A DNA stretch of 64,000 nt, taken from NCBI GenBank assembly GCA_002049455.2, contig KV918860.1:1-64000 (forward strand), in the 5' to 3' direction. The notes below the pieces were generated by a model that was given only the letters and a program-made list of their open reading frames with translations, had not been told where the DNA came from and did no database searches. Shown piece by piece: positions 34,646 to 46,111 of this stretch (its first letter is position 1; each line of letters starts with the position of its first letter). The translations under genes were made by a program, and so were the position numbers. This DNA is from Porphyra umbilicalis (taxonomy: Eukaryota; Rhodophyta; Bangiophyceae; Bangiales; Bangiaceae).

Positions 34646-37241
34646 CTACAGATACGGCTCCAGAAGGAACCCACGATCAACGAAGATATGAGCCGCCAGG
34701 TCGTCGCGGAGAGAGAAGAACTCAGCTCTATCCGTGGCGGTCTGGCGCGCCCGCAACTGGAACAGAAAAGAACCCGGCGGGGGGTCCGCGCCGCCCAAAC
34801 CTACGGGAGCATGCGGCAAAGCCGCCAGACGAAGAGCTGCGGCCGCCGCGGCGGCCGCATCAGCGGCCGGTCCTGCGGCTTCGGAGCCACCTTCCGCGGC
34901 CGCAGGCGGACCGACAAGGCCGGCGGCCGCGGCGGCGGCGCCCGCACCATCAGCACCTCCGCCGCCGCCACCGCCTGCTGGAGAGCCACCGCCGGCGGCG
35001 GCCGCCGAGCCACCGAAGATGGCCGCTGCGGCGGCAGCGCCTGCACCACCAGCTCTCTCTCCACCACGCACGCCCGATGGCGAGTCGTTGCCGGCGGCGG
35101 CCGCCGAGCCACTAAAGTCGGCGGCTGCGGCGGCGGCGCCCGCACCACCAGCTCTCTCTCCGCCACACGCGCCCGCTGGCGAGTCGCCGCCGGCGGCGGC
35201 CGCCGAGCAACCAAAGTCGGCGGCTGCCGCGGCGCCGACCGCACCACCAGCTCCCTGTCCGCCACGCACGCCCGCTGGCAAGTCGCCGCCAGCGGCGACC
35301 GCCGAGCCAGAAAAGTCGGCTGCCGCGGCGGCGGCGCCCGCACCATCAGCACCTCCGCCGCGCCCCCCGCCTGCTAACGAGGCGCCGCCAGCGGCGGCCG
35401 CCGAGCCACAAAAGTCGGCGGCCGCGGCGGCGGCGCCCGCACCACCAGCTGCATCTTCTTGACGCACGCCCGCCTGCAAGTCACCGGCGGCGGCGGCCGC
35501 CGAGCCACCAAAGTCGGCAGCCGCGGCGGCGGCGCCCGCACCACCAGCTCCCTCACCGCCACGCACGCCTGCTGGCAAGTCGCCGCCGACGGCGGCCGCC
35601 GAGCCATCAAAGTCGGCGGCCGCGGCGGTGGCGCCCGCACCACCAGCTGCATCTCCGCGACGCACGCCCGCTAGCGAGTCGCCGCCAGCGGCGGCCGCCG
35701 AGCCACCAAAGGCGGCGGCCGCGGCGGCGGCGCCCGCACCACCAGCTCCTTCTTTGTCACGCACGCCCACTGGCGAGCCACAGCCAGCGGCCGCCGCCGG
35801 GCGAACCAGACCGGCGGCCGCGGCGGTGGCGTCCGCACCATCAGGTTCTCCGCCACCGCCGACGCCCGCTGGCAATCGATCGCCAGCGGTTGCCGCCGCG
35901 GAGCCAAGGCCGGCGGTCGCGGGAGCGGCGCCATCGGCACCAGCTCCTCCCTGCCCAACTGCGCTGGCGAAGGGGTCTCCGCCGGCGGCCGCCGCCGATT
36001 GGACATCGCCGGCGGCCGCTGCACCAGTTCCCGTATTCCCAGCCCAGCTGACGTCGCCTGCGCCAACGGCATGGCCATCATCGGCGGCGGCCGCAGATTC
36101 TTCATCCCTTGCCGCCGCCACCGCTGCCATACACTCGTGAGCACCATAACGGCCACGCCTCTGCTCAACGACCATGTTGTGCAGAATGGCTGCCGCCTTG
36201 CCGGCAAGCATCATCTGCTCTACAGAGCCAAATCAACCAGGGTGCAGAAGAATGTGGAACCTCGCGGGCATAACCCCGTAGAGCCGCTCGACATCCTTGC
36301 GCAGCGCTTCCTGGAGCCGGTTGAAACTTTTTTCTGCGGGTGTGATGGGGTTGGGGTACGGAGAAACTAAAAATGGATACTGAGGATAAACACCGTCAGT
36401 AAGATAGTACAACAAATTACGTGAACGACCATTAACACAGAAAAAGAAAGACTTCGGCGGCCACAAACCCTTCACCACATCAGGATACAACGGTAAGATG
36501 CGTAACACGTTGAGGTCATTGAGGCTCCCCGGCGCCCCGATGAAGAAATGCCAGATATAAAGGTCCTCATCATAAACCGTCTCCATGACAATGGAGCGCC
36601 GCTTCTTGCGGTTCTGATACTGCCCAGCAAGCCCCTTTGGGCTTACGGCCCACTCCCAGTGCGAGCAATCGAGGCTGCCGATGCATCCCGGCATTCCCAG
36701 TGCTGCGTTGCGCTCCAGCATGCGCTTGACCTCCGGGTCGTTAGGACTTGGACAGCCGGACATACTCATCCGCACGATCATACGACTGCCCGTACGCGAG
36801 GACACGGAAGGCGGCCACGAGCTTCTGCACAGCATAAGCTTGTGGCCGCCCCGTCGCATTGATGCTCTGCCGCCAAAATGGCCGGTGCCGGATGGCCTCA
36901 TAAATGCGCATAAAAACAGACCGTGACATACGGAAGCGACGCTCAAACGTCTCTTCTCCGTACACAGGTAACTGCCCATCCACACCAAAATAACCCCTCA
37001 TGATGCCGCGCATACCCTGGTCGAAATGACGTGGCCGGTTGGGACGCCGCCCGGCCACAGACCCGACAAAACGCCGTCTGCGCGCTCGCTGCGCCGCATT
37101 ACTGCGATGACGGCGCATCAGCAACAGAGATCGCGCTCCGAAGACGGCCGCAAGCAGCTCGTCCGCGGAGCCCTCCGACTGCCCGCGGTCGTCATCGCTT
37201 GACGACCCAGACATATCATCAGTGGACGCGTCCATCTCCAT
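34646..37241 (-). pseudogene. PIF/Harbinger DDE transposase with tandem-repeat insert
   Basis: The ATG at 37241 starts an acidic head, then the helix-turn-helix part (FERRFRMSRSVFMRIYEAIR, LAYGQSYDRADEYVRLSKS). After a frame change near 36745 come the catalytic blocks: CIGSLDCSHWEW (first Asp), APGSLNDLNVL (second Asp), and YYLTDGVYPQYPFLVSPY with LRKDVERLYGVMPARF. A TGA at 36233-36235 interrupts the same frame, which continues MMLAGKAAAILHNMVVEQRR (family C-terminal LHNMVVE). About nine 33-residue Ala/Gly repeats follow. The terminal helix DRAEFFSLRDDLAAHIF, normal for the family, closes the protein at 34646. One frameshift and one stop suggest decay. The family is normally 350-450 residues; the repeat array makes this one far longer. 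Confidence 0.85.
34940..35860 (-). repeat. 99-bp minisatellite, about nine in-frame units
   Basis: CCGCCGAGC marks consecutive units at 35101, 35200 and 35299 and continues at 99-bp spacing on both sides. On the minus strand each unit encodes 33 residues of the form GGAGAAAAAADFGGSAAAAG followed by GDLPAGVRGG. All units keep the frame. Confidence 0.92.
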
Positions 37242-37914
37242 CCATCAGTGCAGCCGACGTCACGAGCGCCAGAGCGGCCGCAGTCGAGGCCGCAAAGGCG
37301 GCCGTAAACACGGCCGCTCACGGCCGCTCATGGCCGCTGCGCCGGCGAAGGAGACGGGCAGAACAGGGAAACGGGATTGACGACGCCGACGACGGCGGTG
37401 CCGCAATCGCGCTCCCCCCGACGACGACGGTGTGATCGACGCGCCGCTGGTGGCGTGCGCACCGCGCCGATCTGTCGCTCCGCGCCCCCGCACCCACAGA
37501 AAGCGCAACTGGCAGGTCCCGGGCGGCCGCGTGACCAATAATGTGGGCTGCGCGGCTCTGCCAGAAAACCCCCATGCACGGCCTATTCCCGCGGGTGGGG
37601 CTGCGCGCGGACAGTCACATGTCGGCCACACAATGTTGCGATGCGCGGAACCCCCGCCCGATTGGCGCCCAGCGCAGGTTGGTGGCACCAGGAGTGCGTC
37701 AACTGGGGGCCACCCCGCCAAAGAATTCCGCTGCACGACCGCATTGGGGACGCGCGCCAACCCATGCGACAGTGCCTCTAGGCGCCCCCCCCCCCCTAAT
37801 CAAATCGTTGAGCCGTGGGGGGGCCGACCTAGAATCGCGCGTGGCGGCGGATGTCCACCAGGAAAAAACCGTGTCCCGCCGGCCCCCCCCGCCACAGGGC
37901 CCGACAATGAGTGC
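37242..37914. other. spacer between the Harbinger element and Ty3 copy 1
   Basis: The sequence nearest the transposase start (37265-37340) packs six GGCCG motifs (AGAGCGGCCGCAG, AGGCGGCCGTAA, ACGGCCGCTCACGGCCGCTC). These are likely subterminal binding sites or part of the promoter. From 37350 to the Ty3 LTR I see nothing supported; C and G runs occur at 37788-37796 and 37816-37822. Confidence 0.45.
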
Positions 37915-38308
37915 TGTAGCATATCTCTGCTACCAATTGGCAATTAGCCACGAGTAGCCCCCTTGACTGGCCGAATGCACGGATGTGTGTGACTCGGCTT
38001 GTGGCACGCCCTTTGGGGGGTTACTTCCGCATTGTTTATTTTTTATTTTCTTGTTTGCTTGCCTGTCTTATCTGTCTGCCGGCACTCATTACGATCGCTT
38101 GATCGGATGGTCGATCGACCAGTGCCGTTGTTTGTATTAAACCACCGTGGGTCCGGGGTCGCCGTCGTGGGCACCCCCCGGCTCCCCATCGGATGCCCTT
38201 CAACAAAAGGTCTTCCTCCTCGCCGCGACGGCGATAGAACTCGCTTTATTGCTTGGCTACGGTCGGTCTCAGTACACTGGTAATTGAACTAACGTTATTA
38301 ATACCACA
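37915..38308 (+). repeat. 5' LTR of Ty3 copy 1
   Basis: It is 394 bp, starting TGTAGCATATCTCTGC and ending TTAATACCACA. The TG/CA ends are intact. It is identical to the 3' LTR beyond its first 75 bases. Confidence 0.97.
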
Positions 38309-41300
38309 TTTGGTGGAGGAGCAGAAGATACCCTCGCCTTCATCGTGCCTCGCGGCACGGTGTCCCCGAGAACTTTCTCGCTGCCTCGTGGCATTGTGAT
38401 GGTGTCGATACGGTCGCTTGGCGCGCGGGGCGTAAGCCATCGACTTGAGGGCGTGGTGCCGGGGGCATCACGGTTGAGATCTCCGACGTTGGCGCGCAGG
38501 GCGTAAGCCAAGTCGGAACACTTTGTTCAGGTCCCAGTATGTCTACTGGTGGTACCGGCGGCACTCGACGAGCCAGAGACGGCAAGTGGCCACCTGGCTA
38601 CCGGCCGCCGGGCGGGGGACAGGGCACTCCTGCCGCCTCCAACGCCCCAACGGACGGTGCTCCAATTCCTCCCATCCCTGCGGATCAAGCCGCCTCTGGG
38701 CAGATGCATGTGGTGGAGAGCCTGAAGGCGGCCGTTGAAGCACTTCAGCGACGCCTAACGGCCCAAGAACAGACTAACGAGTCTCTGGCGCGAGCCAATG
38801 ACAAGTTGGTCGACGACGTCGAGGCCCTGCGCAAGGTTGACTCCCATGAGGAGGAACGCCGTGTGGCTAAGTCTCGCCGCCAGTCGGGCGACAAGACCAA
38901 GGATGTCAAGAAGACGAGCAAGGTGATTAAGGACAAGTCCGTCCGCAAGGACGCTCCGGCTAACGCCGCGCTTTCCTCATCTTCCGACGATTCCGCTTCT
39001 GGGTCAAGCCCGACGTCGTCAGACGACGAAAACCCCGACGCGACGGACACGACCTCTTCGGACGATGGCCACGGGCCCCCACACCCGCCCTCGCCCCCAA
39101 GTGGGTCCTCGCCGAGCGACAGCTCGAGCGAGTCGGACGCGGCCGCGCGCAAGCGCCCCGCGCCCCCCACCAAACGGAAGGAGCGACTTGAAAAAGCCGA
39201 TAGGAACAAGGTGATCCGCCCGGCTAATAGCCGCTTCAAGACACTCCTGGACTACAGGACGTACTTCTTGATCCGCCGTCAACTGACGTATACGCCTAAA
39301 GAGGCGCAGCGGTCGCACCGTCTCAACAAACGTTTGGACGGAGCGTTCCATGGGCAACAGCCACTCACGGGAGCCCTGCCCTTGGGCATCTTTACGTTCT
39401 TGACGACCTTTCGCCGCGCGTGCGACGCGGCTGGGCTGACGCACGGTCAAGCCCTTCCGCTTATGGTCTTTCGACTAGCCGGCAACGCCAAGATGGCCTT
39501 CTCCGGCGCGCTTAACAGCACCCTCGGACGTAAGCGTTACGCCATCCGTACCTACGGAGATGCCGTCAACTGGCTTCTTTTGAAGTATGCGACACACGCA
39601 ACCATGGCTAACGCCTATCAAGACATCATTACGATGAAGCAACAAGACAACGAGGCGCCTACGGCCTCTGGTCATCGCGTGAAAACGCAATGCGACCTCC
39701 TGAACGGTTTGTTCGACATCCAAGACGTTAAGGACGTCTTCATCACTGGTCTTTCGGACCTTGTGCAAGCGCACGTCCGGGTACTGAACGACCAGTTCCC
39801 CGACCGAACCCTGTCCGAGACGGTCGCCACCGCCCAGATGTACTGGGACGGCACCAACAAGTTGCGTTTGCAACTCAATATTACCAGCCCAACGGCGATC
39901 AAAGTCGCTTACGCGACACAAGACCAGCGGACGACGACGGAACGTCCGTTCACACCGGTTCGCACCCCGCCGCCCCCTCGGGCCGCCGTCCCTCAAGCCA
40001 ATCGGGCTGACATCTGTTACAACAGTAACAAGCCGGGGCACTTCGCCGCACAGTGTGCCGAGCCTTATTGCCCTCGCGAGCGTCGGCAACCGCCTATTGG
40101 CGTTCATGCCCTTGCCGACGGTAACGTCGAGGAAGACGAGGTTGAGCATCCGGCCGACGCCGTGAACGACTCGAAAAACGTCTAGGCCGGGTGCCCGACT
40201 TGGGGTTGCCCGGCGGAACGCGAAAGCGTACGGTGACAAGACTCTTACGTCGTGCCCTTCGGCACAATGAGATCGCAGCCACGTTAGGCCCATGCCTGCG
40301 CGTAATGCGAAGTTGCCGCCCTGTCTTAGACACGGGCGCCGGGGTGAACATAGTGCGAACTAGTGTTCTCCCTTCGAACTGAATGGCTCACGCCGAAGAG
40401 TTTACTATGCTTCCGCGCATTGGAGATGCAAACAACAATCGTCTTGTGACGAAGCATGCCATACATCTGTATGTAGACACCGGAGGTGTGCGACTATTTG
40501 ACCGATTCCTCGTTGCCGACAACTTGTCAGTCCCGTGCATTCTTGGCACCGAGTTCATTGAACAAAACATCGAGGGAATTCTGCCGCGCTTGCGCAAGAT
40601 CGTCTGGCAAGAGCACGTGCGCTGCACGGAAGAACAATCTCGGCCAACGCCGATCTTAGCATGTCTCAACGACAGCGCGCGGGACCGCCACTGGCAAGAT
40701 AAACCCGCTCGGGTTCGAGCCTGCAAACAGGTGCGTGTCAACGGACACAAGGAGGAGTGGATCATGGCCACGTGCGACACGCCTGGTATGGTTACCATCA
40801 CACCGAACACTCGGTTGTGCCGACACAAGACCATGGCAGTCGCCCGCGGCATCGCCATCGTCAAACCGGACGAACCATTCCTGGTCAAGTTATGCAACTT
40901 TGGCAAGGACCAAGTCATTGTTCGGAAGAACTTTACCTTGGGGTTTGCGGAACCCTACCAAGGGCCGATGTCGTCCGCCGTCTTGGATGACAACACCCCA
41001 AAGGGTGGAACCAATAAATCATCGGACGACGCGAGTCGTGACCCACTCGAGGACCTCGACCTCAGTGAGGCACCCGAGTGCCTGCACAAGCAGATTCGAG
41101 ACATGCTTAAGACGCATTCGTCTATGTGGGATGGAACCCTTGGCGTCATCCGCGCTACGGAGCACGCCATCGTCACTCTTCCCGACGCTCTGCCCATACG
41201 GGCCCAACCCTACCGGACCGGGCCGTTCAAACGGCAGATCATCGCTGATCAGATCAACAAGATGCTGAAGCTCAACGTCATTTCCCCTAGCCATAGTGCT

Positions 41301-44300
41301 TGGGCAAGCCCCGTGGTAATTGTACCAAAGAAGAACGGCAAAGCCCGATTCTGTGTCGACTATCGTCGGTTAAACAACATCACCAAGAAGGATGCTTATC
41401 CCTTGCCTCGGATGGAGGACTGCCTCACCTCCTTGGGAGATGCCCAGGTGGTCACGTCTCTCGACTGCACCGCGGGGTACTGGCAAGTACCCTTACGCAA
41501 GGAAGACCAAGAGAAGACAGCGTTCACAACGCATTGTGGTATATACCACTGGTTATCCATGCCTTTCGGCTTGACGAACGCGCCCGCTACCTTTCAGCGC
41601 GCGTTGAATATTATCCTCTCGGGTTTGAAGTGGCAGATATGCCTCGTCTACTAAGACGATGTCATCATCTTCTCCGCAAACGCGAAACAACACGTCAAAT
41701 ACGTTGACACGGTTCTTCAACGTCTCCGCAAAGCCGGGGTCACCCTCAACTTGGAAAAGTGCACGTGGTTCTCCGATGAGGTCGAGTACCTAGGACACAT
41801 TGTCCGCCCCGGGCAACTGCACGTGCACAACAAGAACGTGGATGCTCTGAAGCATGCCAAGTTCCCAACCACAAAGACCCAGCTGAAAAGCTTCTTGGGC
41901 ATGTGCAACGTCTATCGACGGTTTGTCAAAGACTTTGCCAAACGACCAAAGCCCCTGAACGCCCTGCCTAGGGCCGAGATCCCACCGGATTTACCACCAC
42001 CGACGGATGTGGCTATCGCCGCCTTCGAGGACCTTCGCAACGCACTGTTGTGCCCACCGGTACTTGCCTTGCCGAAGGCCAATTGGAAACTCGTCGTTGA
42101 CGTGGACGCATGCGCCGAACAAGTTGGTTGTACCCTCCTCCAAGAGGATCCGGGCGAACTGCTTCACCCTGTCGGGTATTGGAGCCGAGGACTCACTGCT
42201 GCAGAGCAAAACTACTCCACCACGGAGCGAGAATGCCTCGGCGTCGTGTGGGCTGTCCTCAAGTTGAGGCACTTCCTCGACGGACAACGGTTCCTCATCC
42301 GAACGGATCACCAAGCACTTAGCTGGATCTACAGCACGACCGACTCAAGCGGACGCTTCATGCGATGGCGACTTCGCCTTTCCGAATACACATTCGATAT
42401 GGTTTATAAACCAGGTGCATCGCACCACTTGCCCAACTTCCTGTCGCGCGCCTCTACGGTGGCTCCGCCAAAAGATATCCATGATGATATACCTTGTCTG
42501 GCATTGGCCGAGACGGCCAACGGCTTAAGAACGGGGAGGTACACGGGTACCGACACACCGGAACCGGTGGAGTTCGACGATGTCGTCGAAGCACAACAAA
42601 CAGACGACTTCTGCGTCGAGATGTCCTTTCGCGTGGAGCGCGGAACGGCCAAGGCCTTCTTCCGCGATGAGCATCACGCTCTGTACCGCCGTGCGCCTTA
42701 CGGCAAACAATTGGTTACTCCAAAGTCTCTACGCGAACGCGTGTTGACCCTCGAGCACCAAGCAACCGTGGCCGCCCATCCTGGTATGAACCGGATGTAC
42801 TACAAAATGCGTAAGGCATACTACTGGCCTTCAATGGTGACGGATATTCATTTGACCATCACCAAATGCACAACGTGTGCGCAAAACCGCCTCGCCTTGC
42901 GGCGACACACCACGCCCTTGACCCTGTTCCAGGCTACCGAGCCTCTCACGGAGCTATCCGTTGACATCTTTGGGCCCATCCCGGCCTCCAAGAAGGGCAA
43001 CCGCTTCATCTTGGTTATCACCGACCGCTTCGCCAAGCTCACCAAGTGCGTCGCCTTGCGGCGAATCACGGCTATGTCAGTGGCGTCAGCCATCATCGAC
43101 GCGTGGGTGTCAGCCTACGGGCCACCGGACCAGATCCTATCGGACCAAGGGCCCCAGTTCATGTCGAACTTCTTCATCGCTGTGATGAAAATGCTTGGCA
43201 TTGAAACGGTTCGCACCACGGCGTATCACCACCAAACCAATGGGCAAGTTGAACGGTACAACCGTACCAAGGCTACGCAGCTGCAACACTACGTCGCCGA
43301 CGACCCATCACGATGGGATGAGCTACTCCCGGTAATCACCATGGCGTATAATAGCCAAGCACATCGGTCGACGGGCATCGCCTCATTTGAGCTCGTTATC
43401 CCAAAGCGGATCCCCAACCTCACGGTTCGCAACTTGCCCCCGGGCACTCCGCTTACCAATAAGGGAACGCTCAAGGATGGGTCACCCCTAGCTCGCAAGC
43501 GCGAGTTCATGGCCCGCCTGCGCAAGCAGATCCCCATCGTGGTCGCGGCCTTGCGTAAGACGCAACAACGTTACAAACGTAACTTCGACCATCGGGTCGC
43601 AACCCGCAATGCGGACGTCACGATCGGCGACTACGTATACACGACCAACCACGATCGGCAAAACAAGCTGCAAAGCAAAGCCATTGGCCCCTTCATGGTC
43701 GTTGACGCCGATGCGGACGCCTCCACGTTTTTCATTGACATTGACGGCGAGGAGAAACGCGTCAGCAGTGACCATGTCACCCCAGCTCCTCGTCCAACGA
43801 CGACGGACACGGTTCCACACCCCCTGCTAGATGGTCTAGACCAACGCAAGTCACCCCCGGCATCTGCCGATGAGTATGTGATCGACAAACTCCTTGGCTT
43901 ACGCCAGACGGGTGACAGCTATAGCGCTAAGGTGCGCTGGTTCGACTACGGGTCGAAGGACGACACCTGGGAACCCCTGGAGAACCTCCCCCGCATTCTG
44001 GTGGTGCGTTTCCTTCGACAGAAGAAGAAATACGTACCGGGGTACGAGTGGCAAACGCCAACGCGACGAAGTCGCCGACAAGCCGGGCTCGCAACCGTGG
44101 CCAACATCGTCATGGACTCCACGTGGATACCCACTATCCAACATGTCCATGTTACCGGTGACGGAGTTATCCATGCCGATGTCTCTTGGACAGAGTCAAG
44201 TACCGACGTTGCAATTAAGGAAGTAATTCCTGTTGCGTGGCTCAAGTCCACTCTGCCGTCCATGACGCCGAACTTTGCGTATGATCCCCAACCTCCCTTG

Positions 44301-45198
44301 CGGCATTTCTCTCGGCTGAACCGTGTTTACGGCCCGTACACATATGTGTGGCCGAAATCCTCACAGGCGACACTCATCGGGAGCGATCCCCCTGTACCAG
44401 TGCTCCCCAACGGGTTTCTGGTATCTCCGGTGCAACACTTGGACTCAGTCCTTCGACGCTCGGTAACAAGCACTGAGGAAGCAGCCGTGGTAATACCACA
44501 ATGGACCAACACCAGTTGGTACGCTACTGCCATACGTGCATGTTTCGAGTACGAAGTGCTTTTATCAGCAGACTCAAGGGATGCAAATCCCACACCATGG
44601 GCCAGGCTGGCATGCCACTTTCTTCATCGCTATGATGACTGACAGGAAACTGCGAAGTTGATACGCCGAGTGTGCGCGCGAGCGCGGTTGCGGACGAAAA
44701 TGTCGTACGGACTCGGGTCAGCAATGACCGGGATCCCATCGACCACCTCGGTCGGGCCAACGTGCGCGTAGAACGAGCCGCGAGGCTGAGGCGAACATAC
44801 ATCTCCGGGTCGGTGGACCAAACGACATCGGGTCCGTCACCCGCAACGGCGTGAGCCACGTGCGCCGCGCCGCCGGCAGTTGCCGCCCTTGCCCGCGTTG
44901 CCGGCTCTAGACGCCCGCGCTGCAAGGCGAATCGCCCGCGTCGCCGGCCGTTGCCACCCTTGCCCGCGCCGCAAGGTGAACCTTTCGCGCCGCCAGGCGA
45001 ACCGCCCGCGTCGCCGGCCGCTGCCACCCTTGTCCGCGCCGCAAGGCAAATCGCCCGCGCCGCCGGCCGTTGTCACCCTCGCCGCAAGGCAAAAACCGCC
45101 CGCGCCGCAAGGCAAATCACCGGCGCCGCCCGCACAGCCGGGCGTGCCACCCTGGCCGCCGCCGCGCTTGGCCACCGGGCGCGCCGCCCGCGTTTCCG

Positions 45199-45350
45199 AC
45201 CTTGCCGCCCTTGCCGCCCTTGCCGCCCCTGCCGCCTTGCCGCCCTTGCCAACCTTGCCGCCCTTGCCGCCCTTGCCGCCCTTGCCGCCCTTGCCGCCCT
45301 TGCCGCCCTTTCCGCCCTTGCCGCCCTTGCGTCTTGCCACCCTTGCCGCC
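45199..45350. repeat. 9-bp minisatellite in the Ty3 3' region
   Basis: TTGCCGCCC is repeated about 14-15 times with few variants. On the minus strand it encodes repeated Gly-Gly-Lys, upstream of and in the same sense as the antisense frame. The matching part of Ty3 copy 2 (21370-21930) is a looser version of the same Gly/Lys/Ala-coding sequence. Confidence 0.9.
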
Positions 45351-45717
45351 GTGGCGCGCCGCCGTTGCCGGGCACGTCGCGCCCGGCCGCTTCGCCCGCC
45401 CCCCCCCACCCCCCCACACTCGCCGGGTCCTTAACCTCGCGGTTGGCCACCTCGCGGAAAAGCGCCCCAACTCAAGCTTTGCCGTTAGGCCTCAACCTGT
45501 GCGCGAGCACGATGACACGGGATGGTCCCGTGCCGACAAACGGAGACCCGCACAAGACACGGTGGTAACCGGCCGCAGGGTACGCGCCCCCCCCCCCCAC
45601 TGCTCCCGCCGCCTGGGCGGCTGCGCCCGCGCGGGCCCGTAAGGGGCCGCGATCGCCCAATCGGGTTTCACCATCCTCGGATCTCACCGGGACGGTTCGA
45701 ATCTCGCGTTGGAGGTA

Positions 45718-46111
45718 TGTAGCATATCTCTGCTACCAATTGGCGATTAGCCACGTGTAGCCCCCTTGACTAGCCGAATCCACGGATGTGTGTGACTCGG
45801 CTTGTGGCACGCCCTTTGGGGGGTTACTTCCGCATTGTTTATTTTTTATTTTCTTGTTTGCTTGCCTGTCTTATCTGTCTGCCGGCACTCATTACGATCG
45901 CTTGATCGGATGGTCGATCGACCAGTGCCGTTGTTTGTATTAAACCACCGTGGGTCCGGGGTCGCCGTCGTGGGCACCCCCCGGCTCCCCATCGGATGCC
46001 CTTCAACAAAAGGTCTTCCTCCTCGCCGCGACGGCGATAGAACTCGCTTTATTGCTTGGCTACGGTCGGTCTCAGTACACTGGTAATTGAACTAACGTTA
46101 TTAATACCACA
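45718..46111 (+). repeat. 3' LTR of Ty3 copy 1
   Basis: It is 394 bp with the same ends as the 5' LTR. It is preceded by a purine-rich GTTGGAGGTA that may serve as the polypurine tract. Confidence 0.97.

Larger units (their letters stand above)
31226..37350. mobile_element. PIF/Harbinger-type transposon region
   Basis: The two genes of a PIF/Harbinger element lie tail to tail: a Myb/SANT-like protein gene on the plus strand and a DDE transposase gene on the minus strand. Their 3' ends face a short spacer at 34068-34645. The limits given are the outer gene ends plus the motif cluster at 37265-37340. I could not find terminal inverted repeats or a TWA target duplication. Exact GCGGCCGC octamers are very dense here, including in the spacer (34150-34175). 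Confidence 0.7.
37915..46111 (+). mobile_element. Ty3 chromovirus with both LTRs, broken (copy 1)
   Basis: This is an 8.2-kb LTR retrotransposon of the chromovirus group. The 394-bp LTRs (TGTAGC...ACCACA) differ at 4 positions, so it inserted recently. The flanking pentamers AGTGC and AGCGC match at 4 of 5. A TGG tract just inside the 5' LTR (about 38311) is a candidate primer-binding site. Parts: gag 38539-40185 with a zinc knuckle (about 40015-40056), protease (LDTGAGVN, about 40327), RT (41250-41700), RNase H (42070-42420), integrase (42770-43400), chromodomain (43870-44000; AKVRWFDYGSKDDTWEPLEN), and a further 180-residue tail to 44642. An antisense frame and a Gly/Lys-coding minisatellite fill the 3' region. 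It is broken, with about two breaks. Confidence 0.95.

Noticed and set aside
31000-37900. Terminal inverted repeats and a TWA duplication of the Harbinger element
   Set aside because: I compared both outer regions by eye and found no convincing inverted match, so no exact ends are claimed.
45690-45712. A tRNA gene before the Ty3 3' LTR (GGTTCGAATCTCGCG)
   Set aside because: The B-box match is good, but no A box or foldable cloverleaf lies at the right distance, and the sequence recurs as part of the Ty3 family.
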